Source: a virus
Virus record (IMG/VR): IMGVR_UViG_3300025305_000117
Location: 1-26,033 of that record
DNA length: 26,033 bases
Direction: 5' to 3' (one strand)
The position numbers and the translations under genes were made by a program. Below the pieces are notes generated by a model, which was not told the origin of the DNA, did no database searches, and worked only from the letters and a program-made list of their open reading frames with translations. Positions 1 to 8,703 of this stretch are shown here, piece by piece (within the stretch, counting starts at the first letter, position 1; each line of letters opens with the position of its first letter).

Positions 1-2
1 AG

Positions 3-3000
3 CTGGAAGCCAAGACCAAGGGTATTACCTTGGAGAAGAAGATTACAGAGACTGAAGCTATTAAGGAAGTGGTTGATTTATTTAAGGAATTAGACCCGGA
101 AGTAGACTATCAGACCAAGCTGGACGAATTAAGGACTCTGCAGGATAATATAGATGACCCATTAAGCCCAGAGACCCCAGAGAATGCACTGGCGCAGATA
201 GAAGCAGCAGGACAGGAGCTGGCTGGTGTTGAGCCAGCAGACCTTGCGATAGCAGGCGAGAACTATCAGGAGCTTAGAGATGGTGCTTTAGTAGATGTCA
301 TTAAAATATATCAGGGTGCAAATATGCTTACTGTTGGAGAAGAGCGTATAGAGACTTGGTATAGACAACAAGAACAATTACATCCAGACACATGGAATAA
401 AAAGATAACAGAAGTAAGGAAAGATTACCATGAAAAAACAGGTGAAAAAGACGACCCGTCACAAAGTAATGGCGAATGGTTCAGTGATAGGGGTAAAGAG
501 AATCTCCTTAGTGAAAAGAAACTCTCAGGGAAAGTCCCTTCGGCTCTCGCACGACTATTCAGAAAGTTCAGAGAATATGTCCAAGCTCTCAGGAAAAGTG
601 CCGATAGGTTTGCTAAGTACGTTAAACAGGGCAAGGTCTCAAAAGAATTAAAGAGTTTCTTAGACAGGTCTGTCAGTGAAAAATTAAGGACTGCTGGTGA
701 AATAAAGACAATAAAAGAAGGGACTGCAGTAAAAACTGGAGTTCCTAATTATGAATTAATATTAAAAAAGAAAGCCCGTACACATTCAGAATTAAAGAAA
801 TTAATACCAGAGAGTCAAAGGGTTGTAGTAAAGAAAGGAAAAAATGAGCCATATCCCCATGTCAGCGGCTCTAAGTTTAAAGATTTGCCTGCATTGGAGA
901 AAACAGAATCTAATGTTACAGTTACTCAGTCAGAGATAAATAAAGCATATAATGATGCATTAAAGTCTGCTGGTATAGACCCAGCAGGGTTGCCTGCAGA
1001 TATGGAGCCAATGGGAGTAGATTTCTGGAATGATGCATTGTCTCTTCCAGACCAAGTTAGGTACTGGTATGAAATAAGTGCTGAAGCCTTTGGGGGAAGA
1101 TTGGTTGATATGACACCTGCAGAGATTCAAACAGCATTAGCTGTTAGTAGTGCAGCAAGTGTTCAGGCAACACCAGATTTACAGATAGCTCGCACCATTA
1201 GTATTCTTGCTCAGGTAGAGCAAGGAAAGCCAGTAACGGTAGGGACTCCAGTTCCAAAGACAGTTCAGGATGCACTATTTAAAAGTTTAAAGGGATTAAA
1301 AACTGGGAATTTTGAACAGACCTTCTCATATATATTAGGATATGTCCCAGAAGCTCCTTTGTCCACAAATGATAGACAGGTCGCAGCCTATTTTAATATT
1401 TCTCCAGATTTGTTAGGCTCTGAAGGGAACTTATACGAAGCATTATCAAAGTTTCATATTAATCTTCGTGATATTATCAATAAAAAACTCCCAGAAGGCG
1501 CACAGCCCTATGAGAGCTGGCAGCTACAGGCTTTACCTTGGGTTCAAATGAGAAGGAATAAAGGTGTAAGTTTAGAGTCAAACGATTTACAGCAAGCATT
1601 AGACAATACTTTAGTAAAATTAGAGAATGCAGGTATTGATGTCCCAAGGAATCCTGCAGGTGATATGATTATTACCAAGGAGCTTTTAAATAATCCAAAG
1701 GTCATTGATGTATTAAGTCCGACATCAAAGCAATTTGAGCAGGCGAAGATTGCTACTGTGGAAGTTGGTACTACTTTGACTCCTGAAGGCAAGTCTGCAG
1801 CAAAGTTAAATAGTAATTTAAAAAAATTAAGAGAAGGAGTCACCGACTTAAGAAAATTAAATAGCATAGATAAAGCTCTTGATGAATATGATTCTATCAG
1901 AAGGAGAAACCTTGGAAAATTGAGTAGACCAAATGCTAACCTTGGTGGGAAAAGTATTGTAGATAATATAATACAGACAGTTACTGGAAGAGTGTCTAAA
2001 GTGAGTAGAATAGAATATGGTCGTGGTGTTGGAGGAACATACGAAGGAGTATTTAGTCCTAATATTCGCATACCACTTGTTACAAAATTTACTCCAAAAG
2101 GTGTTTACGCATTAGATGGTAATCAAACTAATCAAATGCTTGCATTGTTGGGAGATAAATTGGAACAAGCAGCAATGGCTGCAAGCTCTTTCACAAACGC
2201 AGAAGCAAGTAAAGCACCAGACACACACTCAGCACTGATTGAACATGAAGGCATCATAGACAGTAAGGACATAGAAGTAATTGAGAATCTATTAAATAAA
2301 GAAAGTGGATTGCAATTTAGTTTCAATATCAAAAAAGTACCAAATGGAACTGTTGTTGATGTCAATCCGCATTTCAATGAAGATTTCACAATGACTGCCC
2401 CAGACAAACACATTTTAAGCTCTGCTTTGAAGACTGTATTGGGTGACAAAGTTGACATAAAGTTCTTTGATAATACCTATATTTCTAATTATATTGAACA
2501 ACCCGAATACGCAAATTACATAAAGGATTTAAAAAATGAAATTTCAAGAAGGCACATCGAGAAACTCCAAAGCCAGATTGGAGGCACTAAGAAAAGAATT
2601 TCGCAAGCGGTTAAAGGAAGAAAGGAAGTCGGGGATATCCTCGAAGGATTTTCCAAGTCTGACATTAGCCGAGCAGAGAAAGCTCGGCTTAGATACAGGA
2701 ACGACAGTAATAGTCTCAGGGAGACCACCAAAGAAATAGACCGTATTGCATCAAGCATAAGAAAAGAAGATGCACAATGGGGTAAAACCCACTCATCCAA
2801 ACTACCCACCTACGAACTAAAGAAGCTCACCCCAGAGCAAAAACGTCTTCGTGAAGAGAGAAAGCGACGAGACGAGATTGCCCAGAAAAAGAAAACAGAA
2901 GAAATATACGAAGACCTGAAGAGTCTTAATACTGATGCGCTCAGTGGTGCTGAAGCAAAAGCAGAAGAAATAAGACAGCGCACAGGTAAAAAGCCACCAA

Positions 3001-5258
3001 TATATGCAGGCTCTGTCAATCTTGACAAGCTCGTATTGGACGATGCATTAAAATCATTTGCAGTGGCTCTGGGCAAATTGCAGCCCAAGAAAAAAGTAAC
3101 TTGGGATGAGACTGGCAGAATAAGAGATGAAATCTTGTCTGATTATAAGTCAGCTATCAAGATGATGAAAAAAGGAAAAAAGCACGGCATCCTAAAATCA
3201 GCAGAGATAGACGCACTAAGGCAAATAGCTGTCAATGGTATATATAGATTAAAAGAGATGTCTGAAACTGGCAGTGATGCTGCTGCATTAAGGGCTGTAG
3301 AAAATTATTACATTGATGTATTCAAGCTATTAAATGATGTCACTTCAGAAGTTGGTAGAGCGTTAAATATATTTAAGCGTCAAGTATCAGAGCAGAGGAT
3401 GGCAAGAGCTTGGTCGCAATTATCTCGTAATATGAATGAACGGGAAATCGAAGAATTTAAGAATCTGAATATGGAAAACCCATTGGAAGTGGAAAGGTTC
3501 ATTAAAAGACTTGGTGACCCACTGCTTATGGATTATGTATATGAGTTCTGGTACAATTCTATTTTGTCTGGTGTTCCTACCCATTTGGTTAATATTATCA
3601 GCAATACATTGTGGGGAACATATCAAGTGCCATTCAGGGCTTTGTCTGGTGGGATAGATGCATTAATAACAAAATTTACTGGCAAGGAACGGCAGCGGTT
3701 CGTAGGTGAAATTGTGCCAATGATGGCTGGTATGGGAAAAGGTTGGAAAGCAGGTGCAAAAAGAGCAGGAAAGGTTATTACCACAGGACAGACACCTCTT
3801 GACCTTGAGACCAAATGGGATTTAGATATGGGCGGTTCCGTTGGCGCATTCGAGCGTTCTCCAAAGAAATTTTTAAGAGACATTGCGCCAGCCATGAGTA
3901 TGGTGGGTCGTGCTTTAAGGGCAATGGATGTTTGGGCAAACAGCATAGCGTTTGATGCCCAGATAAATGCTCTTTCCAAGCGCATGGTCAAGAAGGAAGG
4001 ATTGAAAGGTCAGGAAGCCACGGATAAAGAAATTGAATTAAGAAAGAATCCAACTACAGGCATGATTAATGATGCAAAAGATTATGCAAAATATACTACG
4101 TTTATGGATAATCCAGATAAGGTTACTGCTTTGATTGCCGAAGGAAGGTCAAAAATATGGCTTGGGCGGTTTTTTGTTCCATTTGTAAACACATTATCGA
4201 ATATATTCAAACGGGGCTGGGAGCATACGCCAGTATTAGGTCTTGTCAGGAATAAAGAATTTTACAAAGGCACAAATCAAGGATATAAAAACTCAGCCAG
4301 TGACCTTATAGCTAAACACTTGATTGGAACAGTTATCGCAGCAATTCTTATAGCAGAATATGATGAAGATAGATTTACTGGAGCAGCCCCAGAAAACAAG
4401 AAGGAGAGAGAACAGTTCTACGAACTTGGAAAACTGCCTTGGGCAATACGATTTGGTGATGAGTGGGTGCAGTACAGAAGAATAGAACCGTTTAACATGG
4501 TTCTTGCTACGGCAACCATTGTGGCAGAACAGATGAAAAAATTTAAAGAAGATGAAATTGAAGAAGTATCTGAATTGTTTTTTGCCTTGGCTGATAGGAT
4601 ATACGAGAATCTGATTGATTCAAGTATGTTAAGTGGACTATCAGATATGTTTAATAGACATGGAAAGCGAAGAAATATTTTTAAAAGGTTCGGTGCTACT
4701 TTTGTACCTTATTCTTCATTCTGGCGTTCAATCAATAGAAGTATTGAAGTTGGCATGGAAGATGATGCCAAGGTAAGAGAAATTAAAACACTGTCTGATG
4801 CATTTGCACAGAATATCCCGTTTGGTACACTAAGGTTAAAACCAAGAATGAATGTATGGGGTAAAGAGATAACATTGGAAGGCGGTGTATTAAGACAGTG
4901 GCTGCCTTTCAAATGGCGCACAGCAACAAAAGACCCTGTGGAAATAGAGCTGGAAAGGATTGGTTATTATCCTTCAATCCCCGAAGACACGGTAACGATT
5001 GATGGTGAAAAGTATGATATACCTGAGAAGTTATATGAGGATTACAGGATTCTTCTGGGTTACGATTTATACCAAGGTTTACTTGAATCATTGCAGCCAG
5101 ATTTATCACCAGAAGATGCCGCTATGAAATACAAACCTGTTATCGATGCACTGAAAAGGTCTCGTTTAGAAATTTTAAAAGATGAAATGATGAAAACTTT
5201 GCCAGCCTATCAGGAAACTATAACTTTGCCAGCTTATCAGGAAACTATAACTTTGTAA
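3..5258 (+). CDS. Giant multidomain phage protein (polyvalent/ejected-protein type), 5' partial
   Basis: The reading frame is open to the left edge of the window, so the N-terminus lies outside; a TTG at position 30 is only an in-frame codon. At least 1,750 residues are visible. From the TTG, residues about 342-505 form a compact region with a WYEISAE segment, a STNDRQVA motif and a LQALPWVQMR end. It resembles helical domains shared by large phage polyvalent proteins. A region at about 650-830 contains NIRIPL and LLGDKLEQAAMAA. A charged, probably coiled-coil stretch covers about 840-1010. From about 1165 comes a helical part with LSGVPTHLVNIISNTLWG and a hydrophobic segment near 1428-1445. 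Such proteins are known to be packaged in virions and delivered with the DNA, often carrying counter-defence domains. No catalytic motif was identified with confidence. The gene ends with a tandem duplication and is followed by a terminator, so it closes a rightward late operon. Confidence 0.75.
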   Translation: MEAKTKGITLEKKITETEAIKEVVDLFKELDPEVDYQTKLDELRTLQDNIDDPLSPETPENALAQIEAAGQELAGVEPADLAIAGENYQELRDGALVDVIKIYQGANMLTVGEERIETWYRQQEQLHPDTWNKKITEVRKDYHEKTGEKDDPSQSNGEWFSDRGKENLLSEKKLSGKVPSALARLFRKFREYVQALRKSADRFAKYVKQGKVSKELKSFLDRSVSEKLRTAGEIKTIKEGTAVKTGVPNYELILKKKARTHSELKKLIPESQRVVVKKGKNEPYPHVSGSKFKDLPALEKTESNVTVTQSEINKAYNDALKSAGIDPAGLPADMEPMGVDFWNDALSLPDQVRYWYEISAEAFGGRLVDMTPAEIQTALAVSSAASVQATPDLQIARTISILAQVEQGKPVTVGTPVPKTVQDALFKSLKGLKTGNFEQTFSYILGYVPEAPLSTNDRQVAAYFNISPDLLGSEGNLYEALSKFHINLRDIINKKLPEGAQPYESWQLQALPWVQMRRNKGVSLESNDLQQALDNTLVKLENAGIDVPRNPAGDMIITKELLNNPKVIDVLSPTSKQFEQAKIATVEVGTTLTPEGKSAAKLNSNLKKLREGVTDLRKLNSIDKALDEYDSIRRRNLGKLSRPNANLGGKSIVDNIIQTVTGRVSKVSRIEYGRGVGGTYEGVFSPNIRIPLVTKFTPKGVYALDGNQTNQMLALLGDKLEQAAMAASSFTNAEASKAPDTHSALIEHEGIIDSKDIEVIENLLNKESGLQFSFNIKKVPNGTVVDVNPHFNEDFTMTAPDKHILSSALKTVLGDKVDIKFFDNTYISNYIEQPEYANYIKDLKNEISRRHIEKLQSQIGGTKKRISQAVKGRKEVGDILEGFSKSDISRAEKARLRYRNDSNSLRETTKEIDRIASSIRKEDAQWGKTHSSKLPTYELKKLTPEQKRLREERKRRDEIAQKKKTEEIYEDLKSLNTDALSGAEAKAEEIRQRTGKKPPIYAGSVNLDKLVLDDALKSFAVALGKLQPKKKVTWDETGRIRDEILSDYKSAIKMMKKGKKHGILKSAEIDALRQIAVNGIYRLKEMSETGSDAAALRAVENYYIDVFKLLNDVTSEVGRALNIFKRQVSEQRMARAWSQLSRNMNEREIEEFKNLNMENPLEVERFIKRLGDPLLMDYVYEFWYNSILSGVPTHLVNIISNTLWGTYQVPFRALSGGIDALITKFTGKERQRFVGEIVPMMAGMGKGWKAGAKRAGKVITTGQTPLDLETKWDLDMGGSVGAFERSPKKFLRDIAPAMSMVGRALRAMDVWANSIAFDAQINALSKRMVKKEGLKGQEATDKEIELRKNPTTGMINDAKDYAKYTTFMDNPDKVTALIAEGRSKIWLGRFFVPFVNTLSNIFKRGWEHTPVLGLVRNKEFYKGTNQGYKNSASDLIAKHLIGTVIAAILIAEYDEDRFTGAAPENKKEREQFYELGKLPWAIRFGDEWVQYRRIEPFNMVLATATIVAEQMKKFKEDEIEEVSELFFALADRIYENLIDSSMLSGLSDMFNRHGKRRNIFKRFGATFVPYSSFWRSINRSIEVGMEDDAKVREIKTLSDAFAQNIPFGTLRLKPRMNVWGKEITLEGGVLRQWLPFKWRTATKDPVEIELERIGYYPSIPEDTVTIDGEKYDIPEKLYEDYRILLGYDLYQGLLESLQPDLSPEDAAMKYKPVIDALKRSRLEILKDEMMKTLPAYQETITLPAYQETITL
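5196..5255 (+). repeat. 27-bp tandem duplication at the 3' end of the giant gene
   Basis: Two adjacent 27-bp units (5196-5222 and 5223-5249) differ at one base and are followed by the first six bases of a third copy before the TAA stop. In frame, the protein ends with the nonapeptide TLPAYQETI twice and then TL. This looks like a recent slippage or recombination duplication of the last codons. The function of the tail is unknown. Confidence 0.9.
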
Positions 5259-5282
5259 GGCTCGTTCTTACGTCTTCGGGAA

Positions 5283-5317
5283 AAAAAAGGGGGCAGCCTG
5301 ATGGTCGCCCCTTTTTT
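5283..5317. terminator. Bidirectional intrinsic terminator between convergent operons
   Basis: An A6-G4 arm pairs with a C4-T6 arm around a loop of about 14 nt, so both strands show a GC-rich hairpin followed by a U-tract. It lies between the stop of the giant plus-strand gene (5258) and the end of the leftward operon (5323), where it can stop transcription from both sides. Confidence 0.85.
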
Positions 5318-5322
5318 ATTTG

Positions 5323-5892
5323 TCAGCCTTCTATGACTTCAAGCCCTGCCTTTCTAAAGGAATGGTCTTTGAATTTACATATAGTATAATGTTCGCATAA
5401 TCTATCATATACACGGGAGCCGTAAATATCAATCAATTCCTGAGAATGGAAATTGGTAGTTATGATAGTTCTGCTGCAGGGGTTTCTTTTTATATATAGA
5501 TGTCTCTTTTCTAAAAGCCCACTGAAATAATCATGGGATGCAGGAGTGTTTGGTTTTTCATCTCCAAGGTCGTCCAGCATTAAACACTTAGTGCTGAATT
5601 TATTATCGTTCTTTCTGTCAGCATCCATTTTGTCTGTATAGTCAGATGCCATGTATCCGATATGTTCCCGGTAATGCTTCATACAGGACACCATTTCCCA
5701 AGGCTCCTTACAGCGCAAGACAACTGTAGTTCCTAAGAATGTTTTGCCAGAACCAGTAGCTCCTGTAAAGAGATAATGAAACGGATTACCATTAAGCAAA
5801 TCATTATTTATCTTTGCAATGATTTTTGGGTTATTAATTTTATAGTTTTCTTTCTCGACAATCGGGTTTTCTACGATATTAAAATCACTCAT
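5323..5892 (-). CDS. DnaC/IstB-like AAA+ ATPase, helicase loader
   Basis: This 189-residue AAA+ protein has a Walker A motif GATGSGKT at residues 44-51, a Walker B segment LMLDDLGDE with D107 and D108, a sensor-like TIITTN near 142, and a C-terminal YGSRVYDRL segment matching the arginine-finger region of DnaC/IstB proteins. In the DnaC family this architecture loads the replicative helicase onto DNA. The N-terminus is short, as in many phage loaders that lack the long helicase-binding extension. The ATG follows a GGAG ribosome binding site and is the last gene of the leftward operon. No replicative helicase gene is seen in the window, so it may recruit the host enzyme or one encoded elsewhere. 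Assignment to the family is strong; loading activity is inferred. Confidence 0.88.
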   Translation of the reverse strand: MSDFNIVENPIVEKENYKINNPKIIAKINNDLLNGNPFHYLFTGATGSGKTFLGTTVVLRCKEPWEMVSCMKHYREHIGYMASDYTDKMDADRKNDNKFSTKCLMLDDLGDEKPNTPASHDYFSGLLEKRHLYIKRNPCSRTIITTNFHSQELIDIYGSRVYDRLCEHYTICKFKDHSFRKAGLEVIEG

Positions 5893-5904
5893 TATTTCTC
5901 CGTT

Positions 5905-6396
5905 TCAATTTTTTACTGTTTTTAAATACTTTAGTTCTAAGTTTTTTTTATCTGCTAATAGGTGACATATTTTTATTTCTATATCTCTTATTCCTACTGA
6001 TATATCAGATAATTCTTTAGATTTATTCACATTATTCGAAATAAAATCATCTAACCATTCGGGATTAGATGTTGATATTTCTTTCTCTTGGAATGGTGTG
6101 TCAATCTCCCAGTTCGGATTCATCATGCGTTGCTTATACTTGACAACTTTTTTCCCATTTAATATATCGCTTATATACTTTCTAACTTCATTACAATCAA
6201 AAAACCACTCACCAAATGCGCAATATTCATCTAATGCTGAATGAATTTTATGCTCATGTGTTTTATCGCCATCTACAAGACCTATAACAATCATGCCATG
6301 AGGGTTGCCCGTTTCCATGCCTCGTTTTCTTTCCATAACATTGTTTGAAGTGTATCCAATTTTTATCTTATCTAAAGATTGTATGAAGTATATCAT
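5905..6396 (-). CDS. GIY-YIG family protein (T5orf172/MUG113 type)
   Basis: The first 70 residues (MIYFIQSLDKIKIGYTS, then RKRGMETGNPHG, EHKIHSALDEY and GEWF) match the compact GIY-YIG-like T5orf172/MUG113 domain: YF replaces the first GIY, KIGYTS is the second strand, and the E/H and GEWF positions follow. The C-terminal half is charged and has no recognised domain. I place the start at the ATG at 6396. It has a GAGG ribosome binding site and overlaps the stop of the RusA gene by four bases (ATGA). A longer frame to 6483 exists but would overlap RusA by about 90 bases. Nuclease activity is plausible, but members of this family are often uncharacterised. It could be a free-standing endonuclease or a DNA-processing helper. 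Confidence 0.75.
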   Translation of the reverse strand: MIYFIQSLDKIKIGYTSNNVMERKRGMETGNPHGMIVIGLVDGDKTHEHKIHSALDEYCAFGEWFFDCNEVRKYISDILNGKKVVKYKQRMMNPNWEIDTPFQEKEISTSNPEWLDDFISNNVNKSKELSDISVGIRDIEIKICHLLADKKNLELKYLKTVKN

Positions 6397-6809
6397 TTTT
6401 CCTCTATCTCTATTGTGGTTGATGGAATTTCTGAGTAAACCTTTTCCATTTCTACTTTCCAGATTTGGGAATCGTCTACCCATAATATTTTGTTGCCGGA
6501 ATCCATAATAAACTTTAACAGATTATCTATATCCGGTTTGATTACATATTCATATGGTGGATTCGGTTTTAATTCGCCAGAATACTTACCAGTTCTATAA
6601 TGTTTCTTCACATAAGGCATAGCGAAGGTCACTTTTAATGAGATGTCGCCTTTAAGGGGCTGTTTAGGAGCTTTTGACCCTATTTGAGCAATAAAGTCTT
6701 TCTTGTGTTTACTTGACGGGTCGTATGTAAATCCTGCCCGTGTATGTCGATGTCTTTGCTGTGGCTTTGGTTTACTGCCAGTGATTTCAATCTTGTATAT
6801 ATTAATCAA
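6393..6809 (-). CDS. rusA: RusA-like Holliday junction resolvase
   Basis: This 138-residue protein carries the RusA signature: KPDIDN (D93, D95) followed by LLKFIMDSGNKILWVDDSQI (D112, D113), the acidic residues that bind metal in this family. RusA enzymes are dimeric endonucleases that resolve four-way DNA junctions, here likely during phage recombination and before packaging. The N-terminal IEITGSKPKPQQRHRH stretch also fits the family. The start appears to be TTG at 6809, whose TTGA overlaps the stop of the upstream nuclease-like gene; a GGGA precedes it. The position downstream of RecT and YqaJ in one operon supports a recombination role. Confidence 0.9.
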   Translation of the reverse strand: MINIYKIEITGSKPKPQQRHRHTRAGFTYDPSSKHKKDFIAQIGSKAPKQPLKGDISLKVTFAMPYVKKHYRTGKYSGELKPNPPYEYVIKPDIDNLLKFIMDSGNKILWVDDSQIWKVEMEKVYSEIPSTTIEIEEK

Positions 6810-7201
6810 AAGAATTTCCCAATTGAATCAGCAGATTCTCCAATGGGCAATAAATATAATTCTGATTCATTGTCATCTCCACCCATCGTTTTTCGGATAG
6901 TTCCATTCCGTATCATACCTTTCACTATATTTTTCAATTCGTCAACTGTAAACACAAGCATACCTTTGACCTTGCCATCGATTGAAAGGATATGAAACCA
7001 CCAATCAGCTTCTGTGACTGATAGCCCAGATTCCTTACCACGACACCTAATTTCAATCGCTATGTTACCAGTGTCGTACCACTTGCCTCTCTCTGTTTTG
7101 ACTTCAATCTTACCACCTGTTTTCTCAAATAGTTTTTTAAGCCCACGTTCATGGACTTCACCAAAATCAAGGTCAATATCGAATTTAGGATTATAGCCCA
7201 T
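6806..7201 (-). CDS. PD-(D/E)XK-like nuclease family protein
   Basis: The 131-residue protein has the pattern of a small restriction-endonuclease-like fold. An N-terminal acidic helix (DLDFGEVHERGLKKLFE) precedes a strand KIEVKTER (E33 and K35 as candidate ExK catalytic residues). Then come TGNIAIEIRCRGKESG and a SVTEADWW segment, which in related phage proteins follows the core. Similar proteins are common in phage recombination cassettes but their substrates are mostly unknown. It sits between the protein with an SSB-like tail and RusA and overlaps RusA by four bases. The ribosome binding site is weak. The family assignment is from pattern only. Confidence 0.6.
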   Translation of the reverse strand: MGYNPKFDIDLDFGEVHERGLKKLFEKTGGKIEVKTERGKWYDTGNIAIEIRCRGKESGLSVTEADWWFHILSIDGKVKGMLVFTVDELKNIVKGMIRNGTIRKTMGGDDNESELYLLPIGESADSIGKFF

Positions 7202-7213
7202 CTTAGGGTTTGA

Positions 7214-7531
7214 TTAAAAGGGAAGGTCGTCGTCTTCAGATTCTGTTTTTTTAGTGGCTGCTGGTTCTTTTTTAGACCACTTTTCTTTAGCCTGTTCTTT
7301 AGTCAGGACAGTATAATCAGAACAATACTTGTCAATCTCGTCAGAAGTCATAGGACGGAGTTCTACTTTCAGCGCAGGTTTGTTATCATCGTCCTGTTCT
7401 TTGGCTCCTATCCAGTGCCAACCGGCTTTGGGTACATATATCTTACCATTAAAATCATCCATCCAATCATCAGTTTTACGGTCATTAATCCATAGTCCCG
7501 ACCTGTTTTCTGTTACATATTTATCAGCCAT
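7214..7531 (-). CDS. Small acidic protein with an SSB-like DDDLPF C-terminal tail
   Basis: The 105-residue protein ends in SEDDDLPF, closely matching the acidic tip that single-stranded DNA binding proteins use to recruit partner enzymes. The rest (WHWIGAKEQDDD, VELRPMTSDEIDKYC) is much shorter than a typical SSB and I do not recognise a clear OB fold. The lysine/glutamate-rich stretch at 78-97 looks like a flexible linker. Its place in a RecT-YqaJ-RusA cassette fits a ssDNA-binding or partner-recruiting role, but this is inference. Its start overlaps the end of the upstream gene by eight bases and has an AAGGA ribosome binding site. Confidence 0.6.
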   Translation of the reverse strand: MADKYVTENRSGLWINDRKTDDWMDDFNGKIYVPKAGWHWIGAKEQDDDNKPALKVELRPMTSDEIDKYCSDYTVLTKEQAKEKWSKKEPAATKKTESEDDDLPF

Positions 7532-7709
7532 TATTTAATTCCTTATTTTTTCGGTTATTCCACGTTTGTCTAATGTCAGATATTAAAATATCAGGAGTCC
7601 AAGGGCTATTGTCTTTGTAGCTGTTGGCAATTTCAAGAATCACTTTAATAGCATTTTTATACTTGTCTTCCACGAAATATTCGACCATCTCAGTTGTGAT
7701 TTTGTTCAT
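7524..7709 (-). CDS. Small hypothetical protein in the recombination cassette
   Basis: The 61-residue, mostly helical protein (MNKITTEMVEYFVEDKYKNA...) is not recognised. The ATG has a GAGG eight bases upstream, and the stop overlaps the start of the following gene by eight bases, which argues for translational coupling. Its leader contains the structured region at 7727-7818. Confidence 0.6.
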   Translation of the reverse strand: MNKITTEMVEYFVEDKYKNAIKVILEIANSYKDNSPWTPDILISDIRQTWNNRKNKELNNG

Positions 7710-7726
7710 CTTACAATCCTCGGAAT

Positions 7727-7818
7727 GGAGGGCAAACGCATGGAGTCGTCTGCCCTCCCAACACCGTTTGGGAAGTTACGCTTGATAGGTAGTAGTTGTG
7801 GTTGCGTAACCAACGGTG
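7727..7818 (-). ncRNA. Structured intergenic RNA, two stable stem-loops, unknown class
   Basis: Directly after the RecT stop codon, a two-part stem forms. CACCGTTG (7811-7818 in minus orientation) pairs with 7762-7770 with one bulge, and GTTACGC/GCGTAAC (7775-7781 with 7804-7810) closes a 22-nt loop. A second hairpin pairs GGAGGGCA (7751-7758, minus) with TGCCCTCC (7727-7734), eight perfect base pairs around a 16-nt loop. The ribosome binding site of the next gene starts a few bases later. There is no U-tract, so it is not a standard terminator. It could stabilise or separate the RecT message, or control the 61-residue gene. It matches no RNA family I can name. Confidence 0.55.
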
Positions 7819-8688
7819 CTAATCTTCGTCCTGCGGAAATAATTCGGCAGGGTCAAAGCTGTCATCAAATTCTGGCAATGGTGTACTGCTCGAAACTTCT
7901 GGATTTGTATCTATGTCCACAACTTCCAGTTCTTTCTCCTGCATCACCGTATGCCTTGGCTCTTCAACAAAATCATCTATGTGAGCTGCTTCATTCATCA
8001 GGATGCCATTCTCGGTAGTAGACTTTGGCAGCTTCTTGTCACAAAGCTGTCTAATGACGGTCTTATATGCCATAGCATCAAAGTCTGTTTGCCAAGGACT
8101 GGATTTTGATGAGTATCCACGGCTAAACTGTTTGGCATGGGCGACAATGTCATCACGGGTCATTACCTGAAAGGCTGTACCACCATGCTTTAATTCAGCA
8201 TAAGCATAATATATACTACCTTCACCCCGGCTTGCTGATAGGCTTGGTCGATGGTGAAAGGACAGCCCATTGCTACCCTTTGAGTAATCGAACTCATCCC
8301 CTTCGCAGACCTTGTCATAGTCCAGTGACTTAATCAGCCCAGTATTCCAAGCCAATTTCATCATGCCCCGGTACTCAATCAGGAAAGTGCATTCCTGACC
8401 ATAGGGTATAAGAGCAGCTTCGCTCAATGGTGAGTTTGGCTCTAATCCATACCTTGCTGATTCCATCATCGACTTAAGTACCGAAGATGGTTTACATTGC
8501 ATCAGCTTGGGCTGTACCGCCAGAGCTGTCAGGCAAGCAGATATGTATCTTTTCGCAGACAGGTTACCCTGTGGTAAAGCGTTGGCTATCTGGATATAGA
8601 AATCACCGCTTTTGATGGTCTCTTTAAGACTGGTCTGATTGTTTGTCAGTCCCTTTGACCTTTCTTTTGCTTTTTGTAATTCAGTCAT
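7819..8688 (-). CDS. recT: RecT-family single-strand annealing protein
   Basis: The 289-residue protein shows the RecT core: LPQGNLSAKRYISACLTAL, then SVLKSMMESARYGLEPNSPLSEAALIPY, FLIEYRGMMKLA and, later, MTRDDIVAHAKQFS, SPWQTDFDAMAYKTVIRQL. RecT proteins anneal complementary single strands exposed by a partner 5'-3' exonuclease; here that is YqaJ, two genes upstream. The C-terminal 50 residues are acidic (FDDSFDPAELFPQDED), probably a disordered interaction tail. The ATG follows AAAGGAG. Length and motif order are normal for the family. Confidence 0.93.
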   Translation of the reverse strand: MTELQKAKERSKGLTNNQTSLKETIKSGDFYIQIANALPQGNLSAKRYISACLTALAVQPKLMQCKPSSVLKSMMESARYGLEPNSPLSEAALIPYGQECTFLIEYRGMMKLAWNTGLIKSLDYDKVCEGDEFDYSKGSNGLSFHHRPSLSASRGEGSIYYAYAELKHGGTAFQVMTRDDIVAHAKQFSRGYSSKSSPWQTDFDAMAYKTVIRQLCDKKLPKSTTENGILMNEAAHIDDFVEEPRHTVMQEKELEVVDIDTNPEVSSSTPLPEFDDSFDPAELFPQDED

Positions 8689-8703
8689 TATATGTCTCCT
8701 TTA

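Noticed and set aside
6397-6483. Longer start for the GIY-YIG protein
   Set aside because: It would overlap RusA by 90 bases; the ATGA overlap at 6393-6396 with GAGG fits the operon's pattern and the domain begins at that methionine.
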